DNA from: VXRJ01 sp964636705
GTDB taxonomy: Bacteria > Acidobacteriota > Vicinamibacteria > Vicinamibacterales > UBA8438
DNA: 64,000 nt
Direction: 5' to 3'
Assembly (NCBI GenBank): GCA_964636705.1
Contig: CAZWUJ010000020.1
Coordinates: 6,677-70,676 of the forward strand
Position numbers and translations under genes: made by a program. The notes below the pieces were generated by a model, which was given only the letters and a program-made list of their open reading frames with translations, ran no database searches and was not told the origin of the DNA. Below are positions 11,118 to 20,154 of this stretch, in pieces (position 1 is the first letter of the stretch; each line of letters opens with the position of its first letter).

Positions 11118-13451
11118 ATGTACAGGATGGCGGCAGTCATGTGGCTGGCCGCGACGGCCCTGATCGCCCCGCCCCACGTCGCGGCGCGGCAGAACCAGCC
11201 GCCCGATCAGCAACAGGAGCAGGCCTCGGCGGAAGATCCCGACCGTGCCGGAGATCGGCTCACCTTCCTGGACTCGGTGACGGTTACCGCCACGCTCCGG
11301 CCGTCCGCCATTGGCGACATACCGGGCACCGCGTCAGTGATCGATGACGAGGCCATTCAGGGACGGATGCTCGAGAACCTCCAGGATGTGGTCAAGTACG
11401 AGCCCGGCGTCTACATCGAGAACAACCTGACCCGCTTCGGGCTGAACGGGATCAATATCCGCGGCACCGGCGGCAACCGCGTATTGACGCAAATCGACGG
11501 CGTGCAGACGTCGGAGCAGTTCGACTTCAGGCTGCTCAGCATCTCGCAGACCGCCCTCGACCCGGACATGCTCCGGTCAGTCGAGATCGTGCGCAGCGCC
11601 AATTCGGCTCTCTACGGGAGCGATGCCCTGGGCGGGGTCCTGTCGCTCGTCACGAAGGATCCCGAGGACTTTCTCGGCGCCGAGAATCTCCACGTCGGCG
11701 GCAAGACGACCTGGGACGGCAGGGCGAACGATCTGAGCGGAAGCTTCACGATGGCCGGCGGCAACTCGCGCGTGCGGGGCATGTTCTTCGCGAGCGTCAG
11801 TCGCGGGGACGAGTTCAGGACCCGCGGGACCGTCGAGACCGACGACGACACCCGGACCGCGGCCAACCCCCAGAGCCGCCGCGGGACTCAACTGCTGGGA
11901 AAGGTCACGTTCACCGCCGCGCCGGGCAACCGGCTGCGCGCCGCGGTCGAGGCCTACGACACCCGCGTCGACACCATCGGCTACTCGCAACACGGATCCG
12001 TCGCCACCACGTCCGCCGACTTCTTCGCCGGCATCCGGGGCGTCCCGAGGTTGCCGCCCGGTCCGACCATCCAGATCGACACGAGCGATTTCGACACGCT
12101 GGACACCCAGGGACGCTGGCGGCTTTCCCTCGACCATACCCTCGCGGGCCGTGCCGGACTGGACCTCGTCACGTGGCAGGTGCACGGAAGCCGTAACGAG
12201 ACGTCGCAACTGGTGACCGACGCGCGGGTCATCAGCACCCTGATCCGAGGGTGCCCGATCGCGCCGCCCGTGGCCGAGCAGCGGCACGCCGGCTTCGACT
12301 TCGAGCAGCAAACCGTCGGCGGGACCGCGCAGGGCCAAAAGCGGATCGGCGATCCGGGGCGTGGCGTGGTCCTCACCTTCGGCGGCGCCTACCAGCGCGA
12401 CGGGTTCGATACCCTGCGCGACGTCTCCACCCAGTACCCCCGGATCGGCGCGCCCGGCTCGGTCGCGCGTCCGGAAGACTCCCGCCAGACCAAGTTCTTC
12501 CCGGAAAGCAACGTCACGGAAGGGGGAATCTACCTCCAGGCGGAGATGGAGACCGGTCGCGTGACCATCACACCCGGGATCCGTTACGACCGGTTTGCCA
12601 CCGACGCGAGCCAGACGGACTCCATCTATCTGGCGAGCATGAATCCGCAGCCGGTGGATTTTGCCGCGGGCGCGTTCTCTCCGAAGCTCGGCGGAGCGGT
12701 GCGCCTGACCGACGCGGTGACGCTTCATGCGCAGTACGCGCATGGCTTTCGGGCGCCGCCCTACAGCGCTGTCAACAATGGGTACATCAACCTCGCGGTC
12801 GGCGTCCGAACGCTGCCGAATCCGAATCTTCGGCCGGAGACGAGCGACAACGTCGAGTTCGGTGTGCGGACGTCGTTCGAGCGCGTCAGCCTCGGCGTCA
12901 CCGCGTTCTCGAACCGGTTCGAGGACTTCATCGCGCTGACCACGCTGCCGCTCGGTCCCGGGAGCCGGCTCCTGGAGTTCCAGCATGAGAATCTGGAGGA
13001 AGCGCGGATCGCCGGCGTCGAGGTGCGGGGAGAGGCGCACGTGAGCGACCAGGTGACGATCCGTGGGAGCTTTTCCGCCATCAGCGGCGAGAACATCTCT
13101 CACGACGAGCCGCTCGAGGAGATCGCGCCGAGCGATGGCGTCATCGGCCTGCAGTACGTGGCCGGCCCGGGTAACTGGGGCGCCGAGGTCTCCGTCCGCT
13201 TCACGGCATCGAAGAGCGCCTTCGATGTGGCCGAGCAGCAGTTCGCGCCGCAGGCCTACTCGGTCGTGGACCTGGTGAGCTTCGTCTCCCTCGCCGAAGC
13301 CCTGCGGCTGCGGATGGGCGTGCTCAACCTGACCAACGCCAGGTACTTCGAGTGGTGGCACGTCCGCGGGCGGCGGGCGGACGATCCGGTGATCGACCGG
13401 TACTCGAGCCCGGGGATCAGCTTCATCGGATCCCTGGCGTACGACTGGTAG
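11118..13451 (+). CDS. TonB-dependent receptor, haem/haemoglobin type
   Basis: A 777-residue outer-membrane receptor. The signal peptide MYRMAAVMWLAATALIAPP is followed by a TonB-box-like segment (LDSVTVTAT), a plug domain (NINIRGTGGNRVLTQIDGV region) and a 22-strand barrel ending in SPGISFIGSLAYDW with the usual terminal aromatic residue. FRAPPYSAVNNGYINLA and LPNPNLRPETSDNVEFG match the conserved region of the haemoglobin/haem receptor family, so haem uptake is the best guess. It has no ABC transporter or haem oxygenase beside it. ATG at 11118 is chosen; an in-frame ATG at 11085 would add eleven residues. It is convergent with the PQQ operon, with 36 bases between. Confidence 0.85.
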   Translation: MYRMAAVMWLAATALIAPPHVAARQNQPPDQQQEQASAEDPDRAGDRLTFLDSVTVTATLRPSAIGDIPGTASVIDDEAIQGRMLENLQDVVKYEPGVYIENNLTRFGLNGINIRGTGGNRVLTQIDGVQTSEQFDFRLLSISQTALDPDMLRSVEIVRSANSALYGSDALGGVLSLVTKDPEDFLGAENLHVGGKTTWDGRANDLSGSFTMAGGNSRVRGMFFASVSRGDEFRTRGTVETDDDTRTAANPQSRRGTQLLGKVTFTAAPGNRLRAAVEAYDTRVDTIGYSQHGSVATTSADFFAGIRGVPRLPPGPTIQIDTSDFDTLDTQGRWRLSLDHTLAGRAGLDLVTWQVHGSRNETSQLVTDARVISTLIRGCPIAPPVAEQRHAGFDFEQQTVGGTAQGQKRIGDPGRGVVLTFGGAYQRDGFDTLRDVSTQYPRIGAPGSVARPEDSRQTKFFPESNVTEGGIYLQAEMETGRVTITPGIRYDRFATDASQTDSIYLASMNPQPVDFAAGAFSPKLGGAVRLTDAVTLHAQYAHGFRAPPYSAVNNGYINLAVGVRTLPNPNLRPETSDNVEFGVRTSFERVSLGVTAFSNRFEDFIALTTLPLGPGSRLLEFQHENLEEARIAGVEVRGEAHVSDQVTIRGSFSAISGENISHDEPLEEIAPSDGVIGLQYVAGPGNWGAEVSVRFTASKSAFDVAEQQFAPQAYSVVDLVSFVSLAEALRLRMGVLNLTNARYFEWWHVRGRRADDPVIDRYSSPGISFIGSLAYDW

Positions 13452-13487
13452 CTCGCCCGCCCGCTGCCCGTCCCGGCGAACCCGGCT

Positions 13488-15557
13488 TCAGGGCAGCCTG
13501 AGCGCCGCGAGTGAGCCGGGCAGGCCCGATCCCGCCACCTGGACCACGATGTACTGGCGGCCGTCGTGCAGGTAGCCCATCATTCCGTACTGGCCCGAGG
13601 CGGGCAGTTCGACGGTGCCCAGGCGCTCGCCGGTCCGCTTGTCGAGCGCATGCAGGCGGGGCGTGCCAGCCCGTCCCTCCGCCGTGATCAGTAACGTCCT
13701 GGTAACCATCGTGACCGGGTGCGACGCCTGCCCGGTATTCGGCAGACGGACGCCCCGTAGCGCCGGGTGATTGCGGATGCGGTCCGGCGTATCGCCGTTC
13801 GGCGTCTCCCAGAGATGCTCGCCGGTGTTCATGTCGATGGCGACGATGCGGCTGTAGGGCGGCTTGAAGATCGGCAGGCCCTGCGGCCCGCGGAAGTCGC
13901 CGCGGTTGACGACCGCGAACTCGGCGATGGTCCGGCCGGTCGTCTTGATGTCGTCCGGTTCGTCGATGAGTGCTCCCGGCACGATGTTCTCGGAGCGGCA
14001 GCCGCGCTGGGTCGATACGTAGAGAATGCCGGTCTCGGGGTCCGCCGAGGTCGGCCCGAAGATGTTCGTGGCTCCGCTCGGGCAACTGACGAACGACCGG
14101 AGTCCGGACGGGTGCCCGCGCTGGATCGGCGGATTGAAGATGGGCCCGAGCCGGTAGTTCTGCACGATCTCGAGTGCTTCGGCCCGCAGCTCCGGCGTGA
14201 AGTCGATCAGGTCGTCCTCGGTGAGGCCCTGCATCTCGTAGGCGGCAGGGCGCGTCGGCATCGGCTGAGTGGGCGAGAGCTGCTCGCCCGGCACCTCGGA
14301 CTGCGGCACCGGCCGCTCCTCGATCGGCCAGACCGGCTCGCCGGTCACCCGGTCGAACGTGAACGCCCAGCCCTGCTTGGTGGTCTGGACCAGGATCTGC
14401 CGGGCGCGGCCGTCCACCGTCACGTCGAGAGCAACCGGGGCGGTGGGATTGTCGAAGTTCCAGATGTCGTGGTGCACCGTCTGGAAGTGCCAGGCCCGCT
14501 CCCCGGTCTCGACGTCAAGGGCAATGACGCTCGTCCCGAACAGCCCGTCACCCGGCCGGAAGCCGCCGTAGAAGTCGATGGTGGGCGGATTGGTCGGTAT
14601 GTAGACGAGCCCGTGTTCCGGGTCGGCGGAAATAGGCGCCCAGGAGGAAACATCGCCGGTCCACTGCCACGCGTCGTTCTCCCAGGTTTCGTGCCCGAAC
14701 TCGCCGGGGCGCGGGATGACGTGGAACTTCCACTTGTGCTCGCCGGTCCGCGCGTCGTAGCCGAGAATGTCACCCGGCACGTTCTCGACGCGGGTCTGAT
14801 TGTAGCCCTGCTCGGCCGAGTTGCCGACGACGACGACGCCGTTCACGACGATCGGCGGCGACGAGCTGGTGATGTAGCCGAGCTCTCGGGGAATCCCGAA
14901 GTCGGGATCGTAGGCGCCGTCCCAGCTCTCCCACGGTCCCCAGTCGGCGATCAGGTCGGGCAGCATGTCGACCACGCCCGTCTGCGGGAAGCCGGGGAGC
15001 GGGACGGCGTTGCCCCAGTCCTCCAGCGGCCGGCCCGTCTTGGCGTCGAGGGCGTGGAGAAAGAAGGCGGGGCTGATGATGTAGATCACGCCCCGTCCGT
15101 CCACCTCGGCGTAGGCCACACCCTTTCCGTAACCGTTCCGCATCCCCCGGTCGAAGCGCGTGGTGTGCGGCTCGCGGTAGGTCCAGAGCGTCTCGCCGGT
15201 GGCGGGATCGATCGCCAGCACGGTTCGGCGCTCGCCGGCGACGGTGTAGAGCACGCCGTCCACATAGATCGGGGTCGAGCGCGATACTCCGAGCGTGCCC
15301 GCGCCGTAGTTGTCGCCCCGCCAGACCCAGGCCACCTCGAGGTCCTCGAAGTTGTCGGCGGTGATCTGGTCGAGACCGGAATAGCGCGTGTGCGCGGCGT
15401 CGCCGCCGATGTAGCGCCACTCGCCGGGCCGCGTTTCATCCCCCTGCGCGCCGGCCGAAACCGACAGCAACAGGCCAGCGGCCGTGCCGACGGCAGCCGT
15501 GGTGGTGACCGCAACGAGAAAGCCGAAATGATTCCGGACGCTGGCAAGCCGTTTCAT
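13488..15557 (-). CDS. PQQ-dependent dehydrogenase, glucose-dehydrogenase-like
   Basis: A 689-residue exported quinoprotein with an N-terminal hydrophobic signal/anchor (residues 11-36) and PQQ-propeller repeats (IDPATGETLW, LDVETGERAW, IDMNTGEHLW). The QTVHHDIWNFDNPTAPV segment aligns with the QTVHHDLWDMD region of membrane glucose dehydrogenases, making a sugar (aldose) dehydrogenase the best guess. At the position where these enzymes carry the catalytic Asp, this protein has Asn367 (WNFD); Asp369 is kept. Its start overlaps the stop of the upstream cytochrome c gene by ATGA. Together with the two lactonase-like genes it forms a four-gene operon. Confidence 0.88.
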   Translation of the reverse strand: MKRLASVRNHFGFLVAVTTTAAVGTAAGLLLSVSAGAQGDETRPGEWRYIGGDAAHTRYSGLDQITADNFEDLEVAWVWRGDNYGAGTLGVSRSTPIYVDGVLYTVAGERRTVLAIDPATGETLWTYREPHTTRFDRGMRNGYGKGVAYAEVDGRGVIYIISPAFFLHALDAKTGRPLEDWGNAVPLPGFPQTGVVDMLPDLIADWGPWESWDGAYDPDFGIPRELGYITSSSPPIVVNGVVVVGNSAEQGYNQTRVENVPGDILGYDARTGEHKWKFHVIPRPGEFGHETWENDAWQWTGDVSSWAPISADPEHGLVYIPTNPPTIDFYGGFRPGDGLFGTSVIALDVETGERAWHFQTVHHDIWNFDNPTAPVALDVTVDGRARQILVQTTKQGWAFTFDRVTGEPVWPIEERPVPQSEVPGEQLSPTQPMPTRPAAYEMQGLTEDDLIDFTPELRAEALEIVQNYRLGPIFNPPIQRGHPSGLRSFVSCPSGATNIFGPTSADPETGILYVSTQRGCRSENIVPGALIDEPDDIKTTGRTIAEFAVVNRGDFRGPQGLPIFKPPYSRIVAIDMNTGEHLWETPNGDTPDRIRNHPALRGVRLPNTGQASHPVTMVTRTLLITAEGRAGTPRLHALDKRTGERLGTVELPASGQYGMMGYLHDGRQYIVVQVAGSGLPGSLAALRLP

Positions 15558-16039
15558 GGCGCCTCCACTATCTCCATGCCGCGCAGTTCCTGCAGAGCGG
15601 CCGGCAGGTCCGCCGCCCCGGCGGGGTACCCGTTCAGTTGCAGCAGGTAGGCGACCAGCGTCGCGTACTCCGCCGGGCTGAGGCTGCCCGGATCGCCCTC
15701 CGGCATGAGAGTCGCGATGGTGTCGAACAGGTCTCCGGCGGTCCGGCCCACCCAGGTGAGGCGGAATCGCCCGCCCGAGAACTCGCCGGTGTCGTGGCAG
15801 GCGGCGCAGGCCTCCCGGAACGTCTGTTCGCCGCGCGACGCCTGGGCTTCGGTGAACACGCCGTCAGCCACCGAGCCGGACGACTGCCGGGCCGACGCGA
15901 CGTGCATCGCACCTTCCGTGGGACGGCCCTTCGGCGCCGCGGACGCCCATCCCGCACCCACGCAGCCGATGACGGACGCCATCACGATGGCCGCGGCATG
16001 GCGCCCTCCGCGGCTTCGCCGATTCGCCCCGGTGCTCAT
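15554..16039 (-). CDS. Exported class I cytochrome c
   Basis: A 161-residue exported monohaem cytochrome. A basic N-terminus and hydrophobic segment are followed by one CAACH haem site, a downstream LMPEGDPGSLSPAEYATLVAYLL segment whose Met is the likely axial ligand, and a helical C-terminus. It overlaps the start of the PQQ dehydrogenase by four bases, so it is very probably that enzyme's electron acceptor. ATG at 16039 is used (AAGG eight bases upstream); a GTG at 16051 is an alternative start. Confidence 0.88.
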   Translation of the reverse strand: MSTGANRRSRGGRHAAAIVMASVIGCVGAGWASAAPKGRPTEGAMHVASARQSSGSVADGVFTEAQASRGEQTFREACAACHDTGEFSGGRFRLTWVGRTAGDLFDTIATLMPEGDPGSLSPAEYATLVAYLLQLNGYPAGAADLPAALQELRGMEIVEAP

Positions 16040-16061
16040 GCGGACCTTCACACGGGGCGCG

Positions 16062-17072
16062 TCAGCGGGCCGGGAAACGTCCTATCCGGTTACCCTCGGC
16101 GACCTGGCCGACCCAGATCTCGTCGCCAACCTGGATCGCGGCCGTGCCGAGGATAATGAGGTCGTTCGACGGGTAGTTGACTATCTCTTCCGCCGTGTTG
16201 TCGTCGAGGTTGATCCGGGCGACGCGCGACGACACGCCGTCGCATTGGCCGTCGCGGATGCACAAGCCGATCGCCTGACGGGTCGGGCCGATGTGGCCGG
16301 CCGCGAGCAGCGTGTTGCCCGGGCCCCACCGCACGTTGTCGATGTGGAAGCCGACGGGAATCGGATGTTTCTCGGGCGGCGTGCGATTGCGCGAGAGCCG
16401 GATCAGCGCCTGATCCCCGTAGCCGCCCACGTAGTACCACTCTCCGTCGCGCGACAGCTCGATGCCGTTCGGCCCGATCTCCTCGCTCCCCGGAACGCGC
16501 GTCCAGCCATCGCCCGACTGCCACTCCCAGAGGTCGAGCGTCCTGGGGCTGGTGGCGGTGAAGCCGCCGTCGGGAAGCGCGACGACGGAGTTCAGCCCGG
16601 TCCCGTCAGGCGCCACCGCACAGCCGGTCCAGGTGAGCGCCGGCTGGGACCCTGTCGCATCCAGCTCGAAGACCTCGATCGATTCCCGCGCGCCATGGCC
16701 CACGACGTAGAGCGTGTGGCGGCCGCCGCTCCCGGGACGCAGGTTCAACCCGTGCGGCCGAATGTTCGACGTCACCGGACCCGGACAATCGCCGTACATC
16801 GCCCGGTCGTGCCGCGCCCCGGCCGTGGCAGGGAAGATGGTGACGACACTGTTGTCCCGTGTGTCGACCACCTGAATCGCTCCGTTGTCCACCATGTTGG
16901 GAACGATGACCCAAGGGGTGTCGGGCACCTGGGCAAAGTCCTCCGGGCTGATCGGACCGCAGACGAACTGCACGTCCCCGTCCGGCGCGCAATCCTGCGC
17001 CGCGGCGGGCGGGACGGCGCCGAACAGGAAGATGAAGGCGCACGCGATGCCGATGAACGGGATTCTGTTCAT
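16062..17072 (-). CDS. Exported paraoxonase/SMP-30-like beta-propeller (putative lactonase), copy 1
   Basis: A 336-residue secreted protein with signal peptide (residues 1-25, ending AAAQ). It has the ligand pattern of six-bladed calcium lactonases. RPHGLNL (His107) matches the His115 region of human PON1, GLNSVVALPDGG (Asn161) the Asn168 region, IGPNGIELS (Asn202) the Asn224 region, and HIDNVRWG (Asp245-Asn246) the Asp269-Asn270 region. Four conserved-looking Cys suggest disulfides. These enzymes hydrolyse lactones or esters in the presence of Ca2+. It is a tandem paralogue of the upstream gene (24 bases away) and sits 22 bases before the cytochrome c gene. Assignment to the fold is by motif order, not by search. 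Confidence 0.7.
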   Translation of the reverse strand: MNRIPFIGIACAFIFLFGAVPPAAAQDCAPDGDVQFVCGPISPEDFAQVPDTPWVIVPNMVDNGAIQVVDTRDNSVVTIFPATAGARHDRAMYGDCPGPVTSNIRPHGLNLRPGSGGRHTLYVVGHGARESIEVFELDATGSQPALTWTGCAVAPDGTGLNSVVALPDGGFTATSPRTLDLWEWQSGDGWTRVPGSEEIGPNGIELSRDGEWYYVGGYGDQALIRLSRNRTPPEKHPIPVGFHIDNVRWGPGNTLLAAGHIGPTRQAIGLCIRDGQCDGVSSRVARINLDDNTAEEIVNYPSNDLIILGTAAIQVGDEIWVGQVAEGNRIGRFPAR

Positions 17073-17096
17073 GATGGTTCCTCCGCAACCTGCCGG

Positions 17097-18104
17097 CTAC
17101 CGAGCCGGAAAGCGGGCAATCCGGTTCCCTTCCGCGACCTGGCCGACCCAGATCTCATCGCCCACCTGGATCGCGGCGGTGCCAAGGATCAGCAGGTCGT
17201 TAGTCGGATAGTCGACGATTTCCTCCGCCGTATTGTCATCCAGGTTGATTCGGGCGACACGCGAGCTGATGCCGTCGCACTCGCCGTTGCGAATGCACAG
17301 GCCGACCGAATTGGGCGCCGGGGAAGTGTGGCCGGCCGCCAGCAGGGTGTTGCCGGGGCCCCAGCGCACGTTGTCGACGTGGAAACCGACGGGGATAGCG
17401 TGCTTCTCCGGATTCGACGGGTCGCGTGAGAGGCGGATGAGCGCTTCGTCGCGGTATCCGCCGACGTAATACCATTCGCCGTCGCGGGACAGCTCGATGC
17501 CGTTCGGGCCGATATCCTCGCTGCCCGGAACGCGCGTCCAGCCGTCGGCGGCACGCCACTCCCAGATATCGCTGGTGGCCGGGCTCGTCGCGGCGAAGCC
17601 GCCGTCGGGCAGGGCGACGACCGAGTTGAGCCCGAGCCCTTCCGGAGCGACCGCGCACCCGACCCAGGTGAGGGCCGGCTGCGATCCGGTTACGTCCAGT
17701 TCGAACACCTCCACCGACTCCCGGGCGCCATGGCCGATGACGTACAGCGTGTGCCGTCCGCCCGCGCCGGGACGCAGGTTCAAGCCGTGGGGACGGATCT
17801 CGGTCGTCACCGGATCGGGGCACTCGCCGTACATCGCGGCGTCGTGGCGCGCGCCGGCCGGCCCCGGGAAGATATCCACCACGCTGCGGTCACGCGTGTC
17901 GACCGCATGCATCGGCCCGTCGTCGATCCAGCTCGAGACGATCACCCAAGGGGAATCGGGTACCGGCGCGAAGTCCTCCGGGCTCACGGGGCCGCAGATG
18001 AACTGCACGTCGCCGTCGGGCGCGCACTCCTGCGCCGCCGCGGGAAAGGCGGCAACGAACAGCAGAATGCCAAGGGTAGCCGTGCCGAGGTTCAGTCTGT
18101 GCAT
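17097..18104 (-). CDS. Exported paraoxonase/SMP-30-like beta-propeller (putative lactonase), copy 2
   Basis: A 335-residue paralogue of the next gene, with near-identical motifs: RPHGLNL, GLNSVVALPDGG, IGPNGIELSRDGEWYYVGGY, HVDNVRWGPGNTLLAAGH and an identical TAAIQVGDEIWVGQVAEGN end region. The ligand residues expected for a calcium lactonase are kept in both copies. The signal peptide is different and longer. ATG at 18104 is preferred over a GTG at 18128 because AGGAG lies six bases before it. It is the first gene of the four-gene operon ending in the PQQ dehydrogenase. Most differences between the copies lie outside the motifs, so both may be functional. Confidence 0.7.
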   Translation of the reverse strand: MHRLNLGTATLGILLFVAAFPAAAQECAPDGDVQFICGPVSPEDFAPVPDSPWVIVSSWIDDGPMHAVDTRDRSVVDIFPGPAGARHDAAMYGECPDPVTTEIRPHGLNLRPGAGGRHTLYVIGHGARESVEVFELDVTGSQPALTWVGCAVAPEGLGLNSVVALPDGGFAATSPATSDIWEWRAADGWTRVPGSEDIGPNGIELSRDGEWYYVGGYRDEALIRLSRDPSNPEKHAIPVGFHVDNVRWGPGNTLLAAGHTSPAPNSVGLCIRNGECDGISSRVARINLDDNTAEEIVDYPTNDLLILGTAAIQVGDEIWVGQVAEGNRIARFPAR

Positions 18105-18191
18105 GGCGCTCCTCACTGACCTGTTCACGCGGGCCCGTCGTGGACCTGCCGGTGATTATGCTCCAGAAGGCAATGCGGCGGAGCCATGTAG

Positions 18192-18660
18192 AGTACGGCC
18201 CTTGACATCGCCATTGGGTGGTACGACCAACCCGTCCTCGTCGTAGCCGGTCTCTTCGTCCGTGTAGCAAGCCTCGACATGATCACTGGCGAATTCCTCG
18301 ATCTGAAACGGCACTACTTCCCTGGCTTGCCCTATCCCTCGATTCAGGGGAGCTGTGCCTATTTCGACCATTACCTCACCCACATCGACGATGCTGGAAT
18401 CTGCATTGCCGACAGCCGCGACAAATTCAAGTCTCGTCTGCTCCGCGCTTCTCTACCCCATTGCCTGCTTCGCCTACTGCACGGGCCATGTGAACAACAT
18501 CCATGTTCAACCGCGCGCCGCCGTCCTCAAACAGCGTTACGGACATCGGTTGAAGGCCCTCCAGTACCGATACCGGAACCCGCTAACCGACCGCTACGAA
18601 GGTGGAGTCGTCGTCGCTGACGCCATCGGCCACCAAAACGGCTCCTTGATGTTCCGCTGA
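18192..18660 (+). pseudogene. Decayed DUF3800-family gene
   Basis: Two reading frames together give the pattern of a DUF3800 protein (RNase H-like fold; often near phage or defence genes). Frame one reads QPVLVVAGLFVRVAS, then LDLKRHYFPG, then YFDHYLTHIDDAGICIADSRDKFKS. Frame two reads CSALLYPIACFAYCTGHVNN, then QRYGHRLKALQYRYRNPLTD, then GGVVVADAIG and the end. The N-terminal YVDESG region is missing, the middle after HYFPG is deleted, and there is a frame change near 18435 with loss of the segment between. It is therefore a non-functional remnant. Family assignment is from memory of DUF3800 motifs. Confidence 0.6.
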
Positions 18661-18859
18661 ACAGCGCGTCAAGCAGGTTCTGGATCCCTTCCTTGGGCTT
18701 GGACACAGCGCGCTGGCGTGCAAGGCCCTTGGCGTGCCGTTCGTGGGATTCGAGACCGACAGAGATTATTTCGCGGAGGCACGACGCCAGATCGAGGCGT
18801 TCGATTCCGCATCCTTGAATGTGTCCCGGCCCGGCCGAGACCAACCGACTCTGTTCTGA
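18650..18859 (+). pseudogene. C-terminal fragment of a DNA methyltransferase
   Basis: About 70 codons remain, ending at the TGA at 18857. They contain VLDPFLGLGHSALACKALG followed by VPFVGFETDRDYFAEA, the SAM-binding motif I and following strand/helix of N6-adenine/N4-cytosine DNA methyltransferases that carry this motif near the C-terminus (usual form DPFxGxGTT). There is no start codon and the catalytic (D/N/S)PPY region is absent, so it is a truncated remnant. It lies directly after the DUF3800 remnant, suggesting both come from an eroded defence or phage-derived segment. Confidence 0.65.
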
Positions 18860-18868
18860 TTCCCCGGC

Positions 18869-20128
18869 CTAGGCGAACATCCCCAGCGTTTCGAACTTGC
18901 TTCCGAGTACGTCCTCCGACGCCGAGTAGCCGAGGTACTCCTCGATGAGCGAGGCGTAGACGCGCCGGAAGTCGGTCGTGTACTGCAGGTTGTCGCCGTG
19001 CACGAGTTCGGTCAGGCTGGGCGGGGTGCTGTACTGACCTCCCGTGACGCCCCCGCCAAGCACGAAGGAAACGTTGGCGGTTCCGTGGTCCGTGCCGAGG
19101 TTGGTGTTCTCCGGCACGCGCCGGCCGAACTCGCTGTGGATGAAGACGCACACCTCGTCCTGCTTGCCGAGGCGCTTCATCTCCTCGAAGAAACCCCAGA
19201 CCGCGTCGGAGCAGTACTGCACCTGGCGGTTGTGGGGGCTTTCCTGGTTGACGTGGGTGTCGAAGAGACTGCCCCGCAACCGCACGTAGTACAAACGCGC
19301 CGGGAAGTCGTTCTCGATGAGCGCCACGACCTTGTCGAGATCCAGCAGCCGGAGTTCCGTGTTGCGGCCCTGGTTGTAGTTGGCCCAGGCCTCGCTCACG
19401 AGGGCCGAGGCCTCGCGGGCGCTCTGGTTGACGTCGAGGAGGAACTTGTGGATCTCGCCGCGGGCGGCCTGCCCGTTCCCCAGCCTCTCGATGTACGGGC
19501 TCTGCGGGTGAAACAGATCACGCCGGAATGCACCCGGATCCTGGAAGACCACCGGGACGTGTTCGTGCGCCCGTACCGCAAGCGACTGCGCCGAGGAGAT
19601 GTTCACGAGGAAGTTCGGACTGCCCGACGGATCCAGGACGTCGGCGGTCCGGCCGTACCAGCCATAGGCTTCGCCGCTGTTGGGGGCGCCGGTGTGCCAG
19701 TACGAACTGGACGCGAAGTGGGAGAACGACGGCTGGTCGTAACCCGCGCCGTGAATGACGGCGCAGTTGCCGTCCTCCCAGAGGCGGTGCATGCCCACCA
19801 TCGACTTCTGGAAGCCGAAATGCTCGTCGACCTTGATGACGTCGGCCTCCCGGACGCCGATGGTCGGACGGCGCCGGTACAGCTCATCGTTGCTGTACGG
19901 CACGAACGTGCTCAGGCCGTCGTAGCCGCCGAACCACTCGAACACCACCAGGATCTTGCCCTCGGTGGCGGCCAGCGCCTCCGACGTCGCGCCGAACAGC
20001 GGCGGCAGGGGTCCGAGCCCGCTGCCCAACAGGCCGAGGCCGATCCCCTTGGCGCCGATCTTGAGCGCCTGCCGGCGGGACACTCCGCTCGCATCACACA
20101 ACTTCTTGCCGCGACTGGTCAGGGTCAT
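18869..20128 (-). CDS. DUF1501 protein with Tat signal
   Basis: A 419-residue protein with a twin-arginine signal (SRRQALKIGAKGIGLGLLG) that should be exported folded. The body has the DUF1501 hallmarks of the alkaline-phosphatase/sulfatase-like superfamily: FEWFGGYDGLSTFVPY near the start, IHGAGYDQPSFSHFAS, then EVCVFIHSEFGRRVPEN and GTDHGTANVSFVLGG. It follows the DUF1800 gene on the same strand, 26 bases downstream. The pair is found together in Planctomycetes, Acidobacteria and Proteobacteria; the biochemical role is not established. Confidence 0.88.
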   Translation of the reverse strand: MTLTSRGKKLCDASGVSRRQALKIGAKGIGLGLLGSGLGPLPPLFGATSEALAATEGKILVVFEWFGGYDGLSTFVPYSNDELYRRRPTIGVREADVIKVDEHFGFQKSMVGMHRLWEDGNCAVIHGAGYDQPSFSHFASSSYWHTGAPNSGEAYGWYGRTADVLDPSGSPNFLVNISSAQSLAVRAHEHVPVVFQDPGAFRRDLFHPQSPYIERLGNGQAARGEIHKFLLDVNQSAREASALVSEAWANYNQGRNTELRLLDLDKVVALIENDFPARLYYVRLRGSLFDTHVNQESPHNRQVQYCSDAVWGFFEEMKRLGKQDEVCVFIHSEFGRRVPENTNLGTDHGTANVSFVLGGGVTGGQYSTPPSLTELVHGDNLQYTTDFRRVYASLIEEYLGYSASEDVLGSKFETLGMFA

Positions 20129-20154
20129 GGTCGTGCACCTCTATATCGGACGGG

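Noticed and set aside
11577..17429. Large antisense frames over the TonB receptor, PQQ dehydrogenase and lactonases
   Set aside because: All coincide with recognised genes on the opposite strand, and their composition is that of shadow frames.
18156..18383. 75-residue minus-strand ORF (VPFQIEEFASDHVEACYTDEE) opposite the DUF3800 remnant
   Set aside because: Plausible composition, but the plus strand has the family pattern, and this ORF has no ribosome site or known relatives.
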